From an uncultured Oscillospiraceae bacterium (GTDB lineage Bacteria > Bacillota > Clostridia > Oscillospirales > Oscillospiraceae), in assembly GCA_944385475.1 (NCBI GenBank), contig CALWXJ010000043.1, forward strand, positions 1 through 64,000: DNA of 64,000 bases. Direction: 5' to 3'. Of this stretch, positions 18,889-26,858 are shown piece by piece. The translations under genes and the position numbers were made by a program. The stretch's first letter is position 1, and every line of letters starts with the position of its first letter. Under the pieces are notes generated by a model, which had not been told where the DNA came from, did no database searches, and was given only the letters and a program-made list of their open reading frames with translations.

Positions 18889-18976
18889 AGACACGCCGGA
18901 CGTGTTTGGGAGACACGCCCGGCGCTTTCCCGTTTTGCCATCCCACGAATTTTTTGGAAGGAGAAACAGTCACGGT

Positions 18977-19441
18977 ATGGAGTTGCAGGTAGGCAGTATT
19001 CTGGAGGGGAAAGTCACCACCATCACAAAATTCGGCGCCTTTGTGGCCCTGGAGGGAGGCAAATCCGGCCTGGTACATATCTCGGAGATTGCCAACACCT
19101 ATGTCAACGACGTCCATGACTTTCTGCAGGAGGGGCAGGCCGTTAAGGTAAAAGTCCTCTCCACGGACAACGGCAAGATCAATCTCTCTGTGAAAAAGGC
19201 CCAGCCCGCCCCGGCAGGCCCCGGGACAGCGCCCCGGAGCGCCCCGTCCCACGGGGCGGCCTTCCACCGCCCGGCCCCTTCTGCCGGCGGGGGCCACATT
19301 TCCCAGGGGCAGACGCTCCCCCCCTCCGCCGACCAGTCCTTTGAGGATAAGCTCAAGCGGTTCCTCTCCTCTTCCGAGGGGAAGATGGCCGATCTCAACC
19401 GCAGCATGGACGGCAAGCGGGGCGGGCGGCGGCGCAGATAA
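18977..19441 (+). CDS. yabR: S1-domain RNA-binding protein (YabR/GSP13-like)
   Basis: 154 aa. Residues 1-70 are a clean S1 domain (VGSILEGKVTTITKFGAFV, GLVHISEIA, VKVKVLSTDNGKINLS); the rest is Pro/Ala/Ser-rich and probably disordered, with a short basic end. Order after divIC matches yabR. It likely binds ribosomes or mRNA. The GAAGGAG site is rather far (13 nt) from ATG 18977. Confidence 0.88.
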   Translation: MELQVGSILEGKVTTITKFGAFVALEGGKSGLVHISEIANTYVNDVHDFLQEGQAVKVKVLSTDNGKINLSVKKAQPAPAGPGTAPRSAPSHGAAFHRPAPSAGGGHISQGQTLPPSADQSFEDKLKRFLSSSEGKMADLNRSMDGKRGGRRRR

Positions 19442-19458
19442 CGGCCACAGCATCTTCT

Positions 19459-19487
19459 GGCGGCGGGCATAGGCCCGCCGCCTTTTT
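19459..19487 (+). terminator. terminator ending the yabM-yabR block
   Basis: 10-bp stem GGCGGCGGGC/GCCCGCCGCC, loop ATAG, then TTTTT. Confidence 0.9.
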
Positions 19488-19676
19488 CAGCGGATAAAAA
19501 AGAGCCGCACGGCATTTTGCCGGGCGGCCCAAAAGCGGGTGGGATATTGGAAGCTTCCCAAGGTGAATCCTATCACGCCGGAGGAAAAAATACCGTCGAA
19601 AAAGGGCTCCTTTCCCCGGGAAAAAGTTTTTGGTGAATTTCTCCATTTTTCTCTGGCTAAGTTTTGGCCGCTATGA

Positions 19677-19682
19677 TATACT
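19677..19682 (+). promoter_or_regulatory. possible -10 of hpf, followed by a 5'-terminal leader hairpin
   Basis: TATACT with no good -35. A GGAGGG/CCCTCC hairpin (19691-19709) follows within about 10 nt, as in the pgi leader. Confidence 0.4.
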
Positions 19683-19732
19683 ATGCACAAGGAGGGGCTC
19701 CATCCCTCCCCCACACGAAAGGAGCGATCACC

Positions 19733-20281
19733 ATGAAGTATACGTTTACATGCAAAAAGGTCTCCCTGAACGATTCCATCAAGGAATATGCGGAAAAGCG
19801 CATCTCCAAACTGGAGCGCTACTTCCGGGATAAGGACACCTCTGCCTTTGTAACGTTTTGCGTGGAGAAAAACCGCCTTTGCACTGTGGAGATCACCATC
19901 CGGGACGGGGCCACGCTGCTGCGGGCCCAGACGGAGGCGCCGGACGGGGATATGCGCAGCGCCATTGATATCGCGGTGGGTTATATTGAGCGGCAGATCC
20001 TGAAGAACAAGACCCGGCTGGCCAAGCGCCTGCGCAGCGAGGGCTTTCCCCCGCCTGCAGCGGAGGACGACTTCTCCGTGGCGGAGGAGCAGGAGTTCCA
20101 CATCGTCCGCACCAAGCGCTTTTCCGTCAAGCCCATGAGCCCGGAAGAGGCCATCTTGCAGATGAACCTGCTGGATCACGACTTTTTCGTCTTCCGCAAC
20201 AGCGATGACGACAGCATCTCCATCGTCTACCAGCGCAAGGCCGGCGGATACGGCCTGATCGTCACGGACGAGGCCGAGTGA
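19733..20281 (+). CDS. hpf: ribosome hibernation promoting factor, long form
   Basis: 182 aa. The N-terminal HPF/YfiA ribosome-binding domain (about 1-100) is followed by a short linker and the C-terminal dimerisation domain (about 125-182; KRFSVKPMSPEEAILQMNLL, HDFFVFRN, VVYQRK-like IVYQRKAGGYGLI). The long form dimerises 70S ribosomes into 100S in stationary phase. GAAAGGAG precedes ATG 19733. It is a single-gene unit with its own terminator. Confidence 0.95.
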   Translation: MKYTFTCKKVSLNDSIKEYAEKRISKLERYFRDKDTSAFVTFCVEKNRLCTVEITIRDGATLLRAQTEAPDGDMRSAIDIAVGYIERQILKNKTRLAKRLRSEGFPPPAAEDDFSVAEEQEFHIVRTKRFSVKPMSPEEAILQMNLLDHDFFVFRNSDDDSISIVYQRKAGGYGLIVTDEAE

Positions 20282-20301
20282 GTGTATTTTCCCGTATCCC
20301 A

Positions 20302-20331
20302 GGGGGGCCGCCAAAGCGGCCCCCCTCTTGT
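20302..20331 (+). terminator. terminator after hpf
   Basis: 10-bp stem GGGGGGCCGC/GCGGCCCCCC with loop CAAA and a short T-rich tail (TCTTGT). Confidence 0.75.
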
Positions 20332-20356
20332 ATCCGGGGCCTATCTTTGTTATACT
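20328..20356 (+). promoter_or_regulatory. sigma-70 promoter of the PIN-like gene
   Basis: TTGTAT (20328-20333), 17-bp spacer, TATACT (20351-20356). Confidence 0.7.
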
Positions 20357-20399
20357 AAAGGTGGGCCAAGGCCCAATTCAGGAAAGAGAATGATTCATC

Positions 20400-21416
20400 A
20401 TGAAACGGATTTTTTTGGTGGATGGTGACAACAACATCGGCGTAGGGCTCCAGGGCCTGGACCTTTTGACGCCGGATGACACCGTTCTTTTGTTTTACGG
20501 CAAGGGGCAGACCCTGGCGGGTTTGCGCCGGGCCTGTGCCAACACCCAGGCCCACATCCAGTATCTGGAGAGTGTCCGGGATGGGAAAAATTCCATCGAC
20601 TTCCAGATCGTCACAGAGTTAGGGGTGCTGGTGGGCCGGGGCCAGGCGGACCTGGCCTATATCATCAGCCAGGACAAGGGGTATGAGGCCGCCATGAGCG
20701 TCCTGCGCAGCCGCTATGCCGGCACCTTCCGGGAGGTGGCCCTGCGCCCCTCCATCAAAAGTTGCGTGCCGGCCACGTTTTTGCTGCGCTGCACCAGCCC
20801 CGAGGAGCTCTCCTCCGCCTTACTGAAGGAATACGGGCCCGTCCAGGGGGCCATGGCCTATGAGCATCTCACCAAGCTCTTCCGCTCCGGCCGCCGCAGC
20901 CAGCCCGTCCGCTCCAAGGCCCAGGGGCAGGCGCCGGGGCAGGCGGCCTCCCCCGCTTCCAAGGAGGGGGATGCGTCTATTCCGGGCGCTGTCTCCGGAA
21001 GCGGGGCGGAGTCCCCTGCGAAAAAAGCCCCCTCCCAGAAGCCTGTTTCCCCGGGGGAGCGCGCCCTGCCCTCTGAAAAGGAAGCGGCATCAAGCCCCAG
21101 CCAGGGCCAGGCCCCTGCCAAGGAGGGGGCGGGAAAAAAGGCCTCCGGGTCCAGGCGGTCCGGCAAGGCCACGGAAAAAGACCCCAAGTCCCCCTTGGAG
21201 CTGCCTGAGGAGGCGGCTTCCCCGGCCCCCAAGAAATCATCCCCCTCCGGCAAGAAGGCCCCGGGGGCGGAGGGCGGCGCGTCCGCCGCCAAGTCCTCCA
21301 AAGGGAAAAAGGGCGGCAGCGCCGGAAAGGCCTCCGCCTCCAAAAAAGTCCCGGCCAAGGAAAAGGCCGCCCCCAAGGAGTCTCTGCCCTCCAAGGAATC
21401 CTCCATGCCTTCTTAA
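20400..21416 (+). CDS. PIN-like domain protein with long disordered basic tail
   Basis: 338 aa. Residues 1-160 resemble a PIN/NYN-type nuclease core: FLVDGDNN (D8 and D10) at strand 1, a central acidic stretch, and ADLAYIISQDKGYEAA, which carries a late acidic pair as in that fold. Residues 165-338 are low complexity (Ala, Pro, Ser, Lys, with repeated KKAPS, KSSKGKK and SKKVPAKEK), strongly basic and surely disordered, perhaps an RNA-binding tail. Nuclease activity is inference. Ribosome binding site AAGAGAATG is weak. Confidence 0.7.
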   Translation: MKRIFLVDGDNNIGVGLQGLDLLTPDDTVLLFYGKGQTLAGLRRACANTQAHIQYLESVRDGKNSIDFQIVTELGVLVGRGQADLAYIISQDKGYEAAMSVLRSRYAGTFREVALRPSIKSCVPATFLLRCTSPEELSSALLKEYGPVQGAMAYEHLTKLFRSGRRSQPVRSKAQGQAPGQAASPASKEGDASIPGAVSGSGAESPAKKAPSQKPVSPGERALPSEKEAASSPSQGQAPAKEGAGKKASGSRRSGKATEKDPKSPLELPEEAASPAPKKSSPSGKKAPGAEGGASAAKSSKGKKGGSAGKASASKKVPAKEKAAPKESLPSKESSMPS

Positions 21417-21423
21417 GAGGTAA

Positions 21424-21467
21424 GAAAAAGCCAGCCCGCGGCATATGCCGCGGGCTGGCTCTTTTTT
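21424..21467. terminator. bidirectional terminator between PIN gene and gap
   Basis: A near-perfect 15-bp palindromic stem (GCCAGCCCGCGGCA arm) flanked by A-run on one side and T-run on the other, between convergent genes. Confidence 0.9.
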
Positions 21468-21572
21468 GTTTCAGGGCCCTTCCCGGAGGCAGGGCCCTCG
21501 TTTTTAGCGGCGCTTTTATGAAAGGGGAAGAACCCCGGGGCCCTCCCCTTCATAAATTGGGGTATCCCCCCC

Positions 21573-22598
21573 TTAGTCCCGGTGGTCCACCGCATACATA
21601 TGGGCCATGAGATCCAGCAGCTTGTTGGTATAGCCCCACTCGTTATCATACCAGGCGATGAGCTTGACAAAGTCATCGTCCAGCATGATGCCGGCCGTCT
21701 CGTCGAAGATGCACGTCTCCGTAAAGCCGGTGAGATCCGAGGAGACCACTTGATCCGTAGTGCAGGTGATGATGCCCTTCATGCTGTTTTTGGCGGCATT
21801 TTCCATGGCCACACACACATCGTGGTAGCTGGCGGGATGGATCAGCCGGGCGGTGAGGTCCACCACGGAGACATCGTTGGTGGGCACCCGGAAGCTCATG
21901 CCCGTCATCTTTCCCTTGAGGCTGGGAATCACCCGGCCCACTGCCTTGGCCGCGCCGGTGGTAGAGGGAATGATGTTGCCCAGGACGCTGCGGCCCGTGC
22001 GCCAGTCCCGGCCCGCCCGGGCATCCACGGCCTTCTGCTTGGCGGTGGCGGCATGGATGGTGGACATAAGGGCCTGGCGGATGCCGAAGGTGTCGTTGAT
22101 GACCTTGGTCATGGGGGCCAGGCAGTTGGTGGTGCAGGAGGCGTTGGAGACGATGTCCATATCCGGGGTGTACTCGTTGTGATTGACGCCCATGACGAAG
22201 GTGGGCATGATATCGTCCTTGGAGGGCGCGGAGATGATGACCTTCTTGGCCCCGTAATTCAGATGAACAGCGGCCTTTTCCATGGTGTTGTACGCACCGG
22301 TAGACTCGATGATGTACTCCGCCCCGCAGTCGTTCCAGGGGATACAGGAGGCGTCGCTCTCCCCATATACCCGGATCTTTTTGCCATTGATGATCAGGTG
22401 CCGCCCGTCGTGCTCCACCGTCCCCCGGAAGGTGCGGAACACAGAGTCGTACTTCACCTGGTAGACCATATAGTCCAGGTCCGCGTTGCGCAGATTGATG
22501 CCGCAGATCTGATAGCTGCTGCAGCCCCGCTCTTCCATGATCCGCAGCGCCACACGGCCAATCCGGCCGAAGCCATTGATGCCCACTTTGATCGCCAT
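21573..22598 (-). CDS. gap: glyceraldehyde-3-phosphate dehydrogenase
   Basis: 341-aa glycolytic enzyme. Rossmann start GINGFGRIGR; the active site is SNASCTTNCLAP with Cys155; His182 is the base. The C-terminal WYDNEWGY is intact. The stretch after strand 2 reads INLRNAD, so the Asp that usually binds the adenosine ribose of NAD is Leu36, followed by Arg37; cofactor preference may be relaxed. The gene stands alone, not with pgk/tpi, and has its own promoter with an extended -10. Confidence 0.94.
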   Translation of the reverse strand: MAIKVGINGFGRIGRVALRIMEERGCSSYQICGINLRNADLDYMVYQVKYDSVFRTFRGTVEHDGRHLIINGKKIRVYGESDASCIPWNDCGAEYIIESTGAYNTMEKAAVHLNYGAKKVIISAPSKDDIMPTFVMGVNHNEYTPDMDIVSNASCTTNCLAPMTKVINDTFGIRQALMSTIHAATAKQKAVDARAGRDWRTGRSVLGNIIPSTTGAAKAVGRVIPSLKGKMTGMSFRVPTNDVSVVDLTARLIHPASYHDVCVAMENAAKNSMKGIITCTTDQVVSSDLTGFTETCIFDETAGIMLDDDFVKLIAWYDNEWGYTNKLLDLMAHMYAVDHRD

Positions 22599-22670
22599 GA
22601 TTACCCTTACTCCTTATGTCCATATTCTGCTGTATGCAATTGTGCCGGTCTTGTCCGACAAAGTAATGAT

Positions 22671-22676
22671 ATTATA
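22671..22676 (-). promoter_or_regulatory. extended -10 of gap
   Basis: On the minus strand TGATATAAT, an extended -10 with a weak -35 region upstream. Confidence 0.6.
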
Positions 22677-22812
22677 TCAGAATTTTACGGAAACCGAAAC
22701 CATAATTTCCCGAAAACGGCCCCGGATTTTCAGAAAATCTTTTTTCCCAGGGAGCTTTTGCCGGCAGCGCCTTCCCCGGGGAGGGTGTTTTCGACAAAAT
22801 TCGACAAACTTC

Positions 22813-22841
22813 TTGCCTTCCAAGCGTGCTTCTGCTATCCT
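22813..22841 (+). promoter_or_regulatory. sigma-70 promoter of the orphan ATPase gene
   Basis: TTGCCT (22813-22818), 17-bp spacer, TATCCT (22836-22841). Confidence 0.6.
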
Positions 22842-22928
22842 GTCTTCATGTGGAAGGACTTTCCTTGTCTTTTGGCGGCCTTTGCCGCAAATGCTATGGC
22901 TGCTGTAAAATCATGAGAGGAGGGGCTT

Positions 22929-23729
22929 ATGGATCGGAAGGAAGACCAGCTGGCGTCGCTGTTTCCCAGTATTGCTGCGCAGATGCGGGGCGCTTTGGGC
23001 AACCTGCACCTGGCCGCCTACCGCCTGATCCCCCCGGAGGCCCGGGAGGCGGACCCCGACCTGGATGCCCGGGCTGCCGTTTTAGATCAAAGCTATTACC
23101 AGCTTTTGCGCCTGGTGAACAACCTCACCGCCGCCCGCTATTTGCTGGACGACACGCCCCTGCCCATGCAGAACCGGGACATCGCCGCCTTTGTGGAGGA
23201 TCTGTGCCAGCAGGCGGGGGATGCGGCCAAACTGCTGGGGATCACCGTGGGCTTTTCCTCCCCGGTGGAACGGCACGTGTGCGCCATACACCCCCCCTCT
23301 TTGGAGCAGCTCCTCTACCACCTTTTGTCCAACGCCCTGAAGTTCACCCCCAAGGGGGGCAGCGTCACCGTGGAGCTGCGGATCAGCGGGGGGCGGATCC
23401 TGATCTCCGTCACGGACACGGGCTGCGGCATCTCCCCGGAGAAGATCGAGACGCTTTTTGAACGCTATCTCCACCCGGAGGCCCTCTCCCAGGGGCTGGG
23501 CATGGGGCTTCCCCTGTGCCGCCGGATCGCTGAGCTCCACGGGGGCACCTTGATGGCTGAGTCCTTTCCCGGAAAGGGCAGCCGGTTCACCCTCTCCCTG
23601 CCGGACCGCCTTTGGGAGGGGCAGGTATCGGATGTGGCGCCGGTCTATACCGGGGGCTTCAACCGGACCCTCCTGGGTCTGGCGGATGCGCTGCCCTCCC
23701 GGGCCTTCCTCATCCGCACGCAGGATTGA
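22929..23729 (+). CDS. orphan histidine-kinase-type ATPase
   Basis: 266 aa, cytosolic. The HATPase_c domain is complete: N box LLSNALKFTP (about residues 134-143), G1 VTDTGCGI, and G2 GLGMGLPLCRRIAELHGG. The N-terminal half has helices like a dimerisation region, but no His in an H-box context (the segment reads MRGALGNLHLAAYRL). No sensor, HAMP or membrane segment and no response regulator gene adjoin. It may phosphorylate through a non-canonical His, or act as an anti-sigma or phosphatase-type module. Function unknown. Confidence 0.75.
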   Translation: MDRKEDQLASLFPSIAAQMRGALGNLHLAAYRLIPPEAREADPDLDARAAVLDQSYYQLLRLVNNLTAARYLLDDTPLPMQNRDIAAFVEDLCQQAGDAAKLLGITVGFSSPVERHVCAIHPPSLEQLLYHLLSNALKFTPKGGSVTVELRISGGRILISVTDTGCGISPEKIETLFERYLHPEALSQGLGMGLPLCRRIAELHGGTLMAESFPGKGSRFTLSLPDRLWEGQVSDVAPVYTGGFNRTLLGLADALPSRAFLIRTQD

Positions 23730-23735
23730 CCCGCC

Positions 23736-23767
23736 GCCGGGGCGCCCTTTGGGCGCCCCGGCTTTTT
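23736..23767 (+). terminator. rho-independent terminator
   Basis: 12-bp stem GCCGGGGCGCCC/GGGCGCCCCGGC, 3-nt loop, five T. Confidence 0.9.
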
Positions 23768-23831
23768 CCTGTTTCCTTTTGGCATCAGATGCGGTACAAT
23801 AGGGCCGTATACCCAAACGGAGGAGGGAGCC

Positions 23832-24893
23832 ATGATGGCTGAAAAGGTCCTGGTGGCCATGAGCGGGGGAGTGGACTCCAGCGTGGCCGCGTATCTGCTC
23901 CAGCAGCAGGGATATGCGTGCGTGGGCGTCACCATGCGCCTGTGGGACGGAAACAGCGGCCAGGACGCCGCTGACGCCCAGGCGGTGGCCCGGCGCCTGG
24001 GGATGGAATTCCATGTGCTGGACTGCACGGAGGACTTTGACCGGTCCGTGATTCAGGCGTTTGTGCAAAGCTACGCCCAGGGGGATACCCCCAATCCCTG
24101 CGTGGAGTGCAACCGCCACTTAAAATTCGGGCGGCTTTTGCGCTATGCCCTGGAGCTGGGGGCGGACTATATCGCCACTGGCCACTATGTCTGCCGGGGG
24201 CAGGATCCCTCCACCGGCCGCTTCTTTGTGGCCAGGGCCGCCGACCTCACCCGGGATCAAAGCTACGTCCTCTCCTGCCTGAATCAGCAGCAGCTGCGCC
24301 GCACCCTCTTCCCCCTGGGGGAGCTTACCAAGCCCCTGATCCGCAGGATCGCCCAGGAGCAGGGCTTTGTCAATGCCCATAAACACGACAGCCAGGACAT
24401 CTGCTTCATTCCCGACGGGGACTATGCCGCCTTTTTGGATCGCTATGCCGGCATCTCCAGCCAGAGCGGGGACATTCTGGATCTCCAGGGGCATCTGCTG
24501 GGCCGCCACCAGGGGGCCATCCGCTACACCCTGGGCCAGAGAAAGGGGCTGGGGGTCAGCGCGGCGGAACCGCTGTACGTCTGCGGCAAGTCCATGGAAC
24601 GCAACACGGTGATCCTGGGCCCCTCGGCCGCCCTGTTCCACAAAGTGCTGCTGGCCGACGGATGGGCCTGGGGAGCGCTGCCGCCCCTTACCGCGCCCCT
24701 GCGGTGCAAGGCCAAGATCCGCTACCGCCAGGAGGCCCAGTGGGCCGTGGCCGCCCCCGCCGAAAACGGCGCCCTGCGCATCACCTTTGACCAGCCCCAG
24801 CGGGCCATCACCACCGGGCAGACCGTGGCCCTGTACGACGACGGCGGACGGGTGTTGGCAGGGGGCACCATCCGGCGTGTGGAGCCGGATTGA
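23832..24893 (+). CDS. mnmA: tRNA-specific 2-thiouridylase MnmA
   Basis: 353-aa enzyme that thiolates U34 of Lys/Glu/Gln tRNAs. The PP-loop SGGVDSS (11-17), NPCVECNRHLKFG with the first catalytic Cys, TGHYVCRG, and KHDSQDICFIPDGDY with the second Cys region are all present. A -10 TACAAT at 23795-23800 lies upstream; GGAGGGAG precedes the ATG. No cysteine desulfurase gene adjoins. Confidence 0.95.
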   Translation: MMAEKVLVAMSGGVDSSVAAYLLQQQGYACVGVTMRLWDGNSGQDAADAQAVARRLGMEFHVLDCTEDFDRSVIQAFVQSYAQGDTPNPCVECNRHLKFGRLLRYALELGADYIATGHYVCRGQDPSTGRFFVARAADLTRDQSYVLSCLNQQQLRRTLFPLGELTKPLIRRIAQEQGFVNAHKHDSQDICFIPDGDYAAFLDRYAGISSQSGDILDLQGHLLGRHQGAIRYTLGQRKGLGVSAAEPLYVCGKSMERNTVILGPSAALFHKVLLADGWAWGALPPLTAPLRCKAKIRYRQEAQWAVAAPAENGALRITFDQPQRAITTGQTVALYDDGGRVLAGGTIRRVEPD

Positions 24894-24991
24894 AAATTTT
24901 TACTGGTTTTCCGGATATCCCCTGAAAGAACCAGGGTTTTTCCCGCGCCTTTGGGTCACACTATGACCAAGACCGCAAAGGAGTGACGAAA

Positions 24992-25171
24992 ATGAAAGTA
25001 AATACCGGATTTTGGGTCGGTATGAGCGCCGGCCTCATGGCCGGCGCCGCCATCGGCATGATGAGTCCTTACGGCAAGGATTCCATGAAAACGCAAGTGG
25101 GAAAGAGCATTCAGAAACTGGGTGTCGCGGTGGACCATGCCGTGGACAACATCGTGTCGGAGATGCGCTGA
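24992..25171 (+). CDS. YtxH-like small membrane-associated protein
   Basis: 59 aa. A hydrophobic glycine-rich segment (VGMSAGLMAGAAIGMM, about residues 7-23) is followed by a helical charged tail, as in YtxH-type proteins. AAAGGAG lies 8 nt before ATG 24992. Terminator just after. Function unknown. Confidence 0.7.
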   Translation: MKVNTGFWVGMSAGLMAGAAIGMMSPYGKDSMKTQVGKSIQKLGVAVDHAVDNIVSEMR

Positions 25172-25178
25172 AGGCGCG

Positions 25179-25207
25179 GGGCGGAGGGCAGAGCCCTCCG
25201 CCCTTTT
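25179..25207 (+). terminator. rho-independent terminator
   Basis: 11-bp stem GGGCGGAGGGC/GCCCTCCGCCC, loop AGA, TTTT. Confidence 0.85.
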
Positions 25208-25238
25208 CCAAAACTTTTGACGAAAACGGGAAAAACGC

Positions 25239-25266
25239 TTGACAATTTCCCTCCCTCTGGTATAAT
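25239..25266 (+). promoter_or_regulatory. sigma-70 promoter of tRNA-Ser
   Basis: Consensus TTGACA (25239-25244) and TATAAT (25261-25266), 16-bp spacer. Confidence 0.9.
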
Positions 25267-25305
25267 AACACTGCTGCGGGTTTATTTGCCCGTTTTTCAT
25301 TCTCT

Positions 25306-25397
25306 GGAGAAGTCGCCTAGTTGGTCGAGGGCGCATGATTGGAAATCATGTAGGCCCCTAAAGGGTCTCGAGGGTTCGAATCCCTCCTTCTCCGCCA
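25306..25397 (+). tRNA. tRNA-Ser (anticodon GGA), CCA encoded
   Basis: Class II tRNA: acceptor GGAGAAG/CTTCTCC, anticodon arm CATGA-TTGGAAA-TCATG giving GGA, a long variable arm (about 25350-25370), and T arm GGTTCGAATCC. Encoded CCA. Own promoter and terminator. Confidence 0.96.
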
Positions 25398-25401
25398 TAC
25401 A

Positions 25402-25433
25402 GGAGCAAGCGCGGCAGCGCTTGCTCCTTTTTT
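25402..25433 (+). terminator. terminator of tRNA-Ser
   Basis: 11-bp stem GGAGCAAGCGC/GCGCTTGCTCC, loop GGCA, six T. Confidence 0.95.
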
Positions 25434-25503
25434 ATGCGGATGGCCGCTGTCCTCCCTCACCCCCCCGGCAGCGCCGGGCCCCGGACGGCTTTGGGGGCGG
25501 GAA

Positions 25504-25533
25504 ACCAATGGTTCACCGGGGTAAACCACTGGT
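25504..25533 (+). promoter_or_regulatory. candidate operator: two ACCANTGGT sites
   Basis: ACCAATGGT (25504-25512) and ACCACTGGT (25525-25533) are 21 bp apart, two helical turns, just upstream of the -35 of the XRE gene. Confidence 0.5.
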
Positions 25534-25536
25534 GGG

Positions 25537-25565
25537 TTGATGGCTTTGGAAAAACGCGCTATGAT
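25537..25565 (+). promoter_or_regulatory. sigma-70 promoter of the XRE gene
   Basis: TTGATG (25537-25542), 17-bp spacer, TATGAT (25560-25565). Confidence 0.7.
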
Positions 25566-25595
25566 GATTCCATCAAAAGAAGAGGAGATGAAGCT

Positions 25596-26000
25596 GTGGG
25601 TACAACCACCTTGGGAGCGACCATCGCCTCCCTGCGCAAGGACAAAGGCATGACCCAGCTGGAGCTGGCGGAGCGGATGGGCGTGACGGACAAAGCGGTC
25701 TCAAAATGGGAGCGGGGCCTCTCTTATCCCGATGTGGGCTCCCTGCCGGCCCTGGCCCAGATCCTGGGGGTGTCCGTGGATGAGCTGATGCAGGCAGGAG
25801 GGCAGGCGCGGCGGGAGGAGCCCACCGGAGAGGGGCGGCGGATCTTCTGCCTGGTTTTAAAGGCGGTGTCCCTTGCCATGGGGGTGGGGACCGTTTTTCT
25901 GACCGCTCTGGAGCAGATCGACCCCTCCGCCGGTCTTTCCATGCTGGGGATCGGTCTTTTCTGCCTTGCGCTGCTGCAGCTGCAAAAGGGCCCGTCGTGA
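25596..26000 (+). CDS. XRE-family regulator with membrane tail
   Basis: 134 aa from GTG 25596 (AGAGGAGAT upstream; no ribosome binding site for earlier starts). A Cro/C1-type helix-turn-helix occupies residues 5-62 (LGATIASLRKDKGMTQLELA, VSKWERGLSYPDVGSLPALA). Residues about 80-130 hold two hydrophobic segments (IFCLVLKAVSLAMGVGTVFL; LSMLGIGLFCLALLQL), so the DNA-binding domain may be tethered to the membrane. Probable autoregulation through the ACCA-TGGT sites upstream. Confidence 0.8.
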   Translation: MGTTTLGATIASLRKDKGMTQLELAERMGVTDKAVSKWERGLSYPDVGSLPALAQILGVSVDELMQAGGQARREEPTGEGRRIFCLVLKAVSLAMGVGTVFLTALEQIDPSAGLSMLGIGLFCLALLQLQKGPS

Positions 26001-26058
26001 CCAGGAAAGGGGCGATGGACTCGCCGCCCCCCTGTCCCCTTCTCCGGCAGGGGGCACA

Positions 26059-26087
26059 TTGCGCTTTGGGGCTTTTTTTGCTATAAT
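26059..26087 (+). promoter_or_regulatory. sigma-70 promoter of the HAD gene
   Basis: TTGCGC (26059-26064), 17-bp spacer, TATAAT (26082-26087). Confidence 0.7.
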
Positions 26088-26126
26088 GGACGGCGAAAAT
26101 CCAACTGCCCAAGGAGACGACGCATC

Positions 26127-26780
26127 ATGGCATACACTTTGGCCATCTTTGACATGGATGGTACCATCCTCAACACCTTAGACGACCTCACCGCCAGCAC
26201 CAATTACGCCCTGAAGACCCAGGGCCTTCCCCCCCGCTCTTTGGAGGAGGTGCGCTCCTTTGTGGGCAACGGGGTGCGTCTTTTGATCCAGCGCTCCGTG
26301 CCCCGGGACACCTCTGCCCAGACGGTGGAGGCAGTCTACCAGTCCTTTTTGTCCCACTATGCCCTCCACTGCGCAGACGCCACCCGCCCCTATGACGGGA
26401 TCTGCCAGGCCATCGCCGCCCTGCGCCAGGCGGGGGTGAAGACGGCGGTGGTGTCCAACAAGGTGGACGCGGGGGTGCAGGAGCTGTGCCTGCGGTACTT
26501 CCCCGGCCTTTTTGACTGCGCCGTGGGAGAGCGGCCGGGCATCGCCAAAAAACCCGCCCCTGGCGCGGTGAACGCCGTGCTGGAAAAGCTGGGGATCCCC
26601 CGGGAGCAGGCTATCTACATCGGGGACTCTGATGTGGATTTCGCCACTGCCCAAAATGCCCGCATGGCCTGCATCAGCGTCACTTGGGGCTTTCGGCCCC
26701 AGGAAATGCTGCAGCGCCTGGGGGCCACCGTCTTCGCCCACCGCCCGGAGGAGCTTCCCGGGCTGATCCTTGGAAAATAA
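26127..26780 (+). CDS. HAD-superfamily phosphatase (phosphoglycolate phosphatase-like)
   Basis: 217 aa. Motif I FDMDGTILNTLDD (catalytic D8/D10 region), motif II VVSNK, motif III lysine in KKPAPGAV and motif IV IGDSDVDF. The helical cap between residues about 18 and 80 fits the Gph/PgmB subfamily. The substrate may be phosphoglycolate or another small phosphate ester; no context resolves it. AAGGAGA precedes ATG 26127. Confidence 0.85.
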   Translation: MAYTLAIFDMDGTILNTLDDLTASTNYALKTQGLPPRSLEEVRSFVGNGVRLLIQRSVPRDTSAQTVEAVYQSFLSHYALHCADATRPYDGICQAIAALRQAGVKTAVVSNKVDAGVQELCLRYFPGLFDCAVGERPGIAKKPAPGAVNAVLEKLGIPREQAIYIGDSDVDFATAQNARMACISVTWGFRPQEMLQRLGATVFAHRPEELPGLILGK

Positions 26781-26794
26781 GCCGATACAGCGAA

Positions 26795-26836
26795 AAAAAG
26801 GGAGCCGTGACCCCATGGGGGCACGGCTCCTTTTTT
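26795..26836. terminator. bidirectional terminator, HAD gene / LarA-like operon end
   Basis: Stem GGAGCCGTG (26801-26809) with CACGGCTCC (26822-26830), T6 on the plus side and an A-run (T on minus) on the other. Confidence 0.9.
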
Positions 26837-26858
26837 CAGCCTTTTGAAGGCGCCTTTT

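Larger units (their letters stand above)
22599..22928. other. divergent intergenic region, gap / ATPase gene
   Basis: 330 bp that is AT-richer than its surroundings. It holds the gap promoter (extended -10 at 22671-22676, minus strand) and the kinase-like gene promoter (22813-22841, plus strand). I see no gene in it. Confidence 0.6.

Noticed and set aside
25434..25595. Extending the XRE protein upstream to 25434
   Set aside because: The upstream frame covers the tRNA-Ser terminator, the operator-like sites and the promoter, and has no ribosome binding site.
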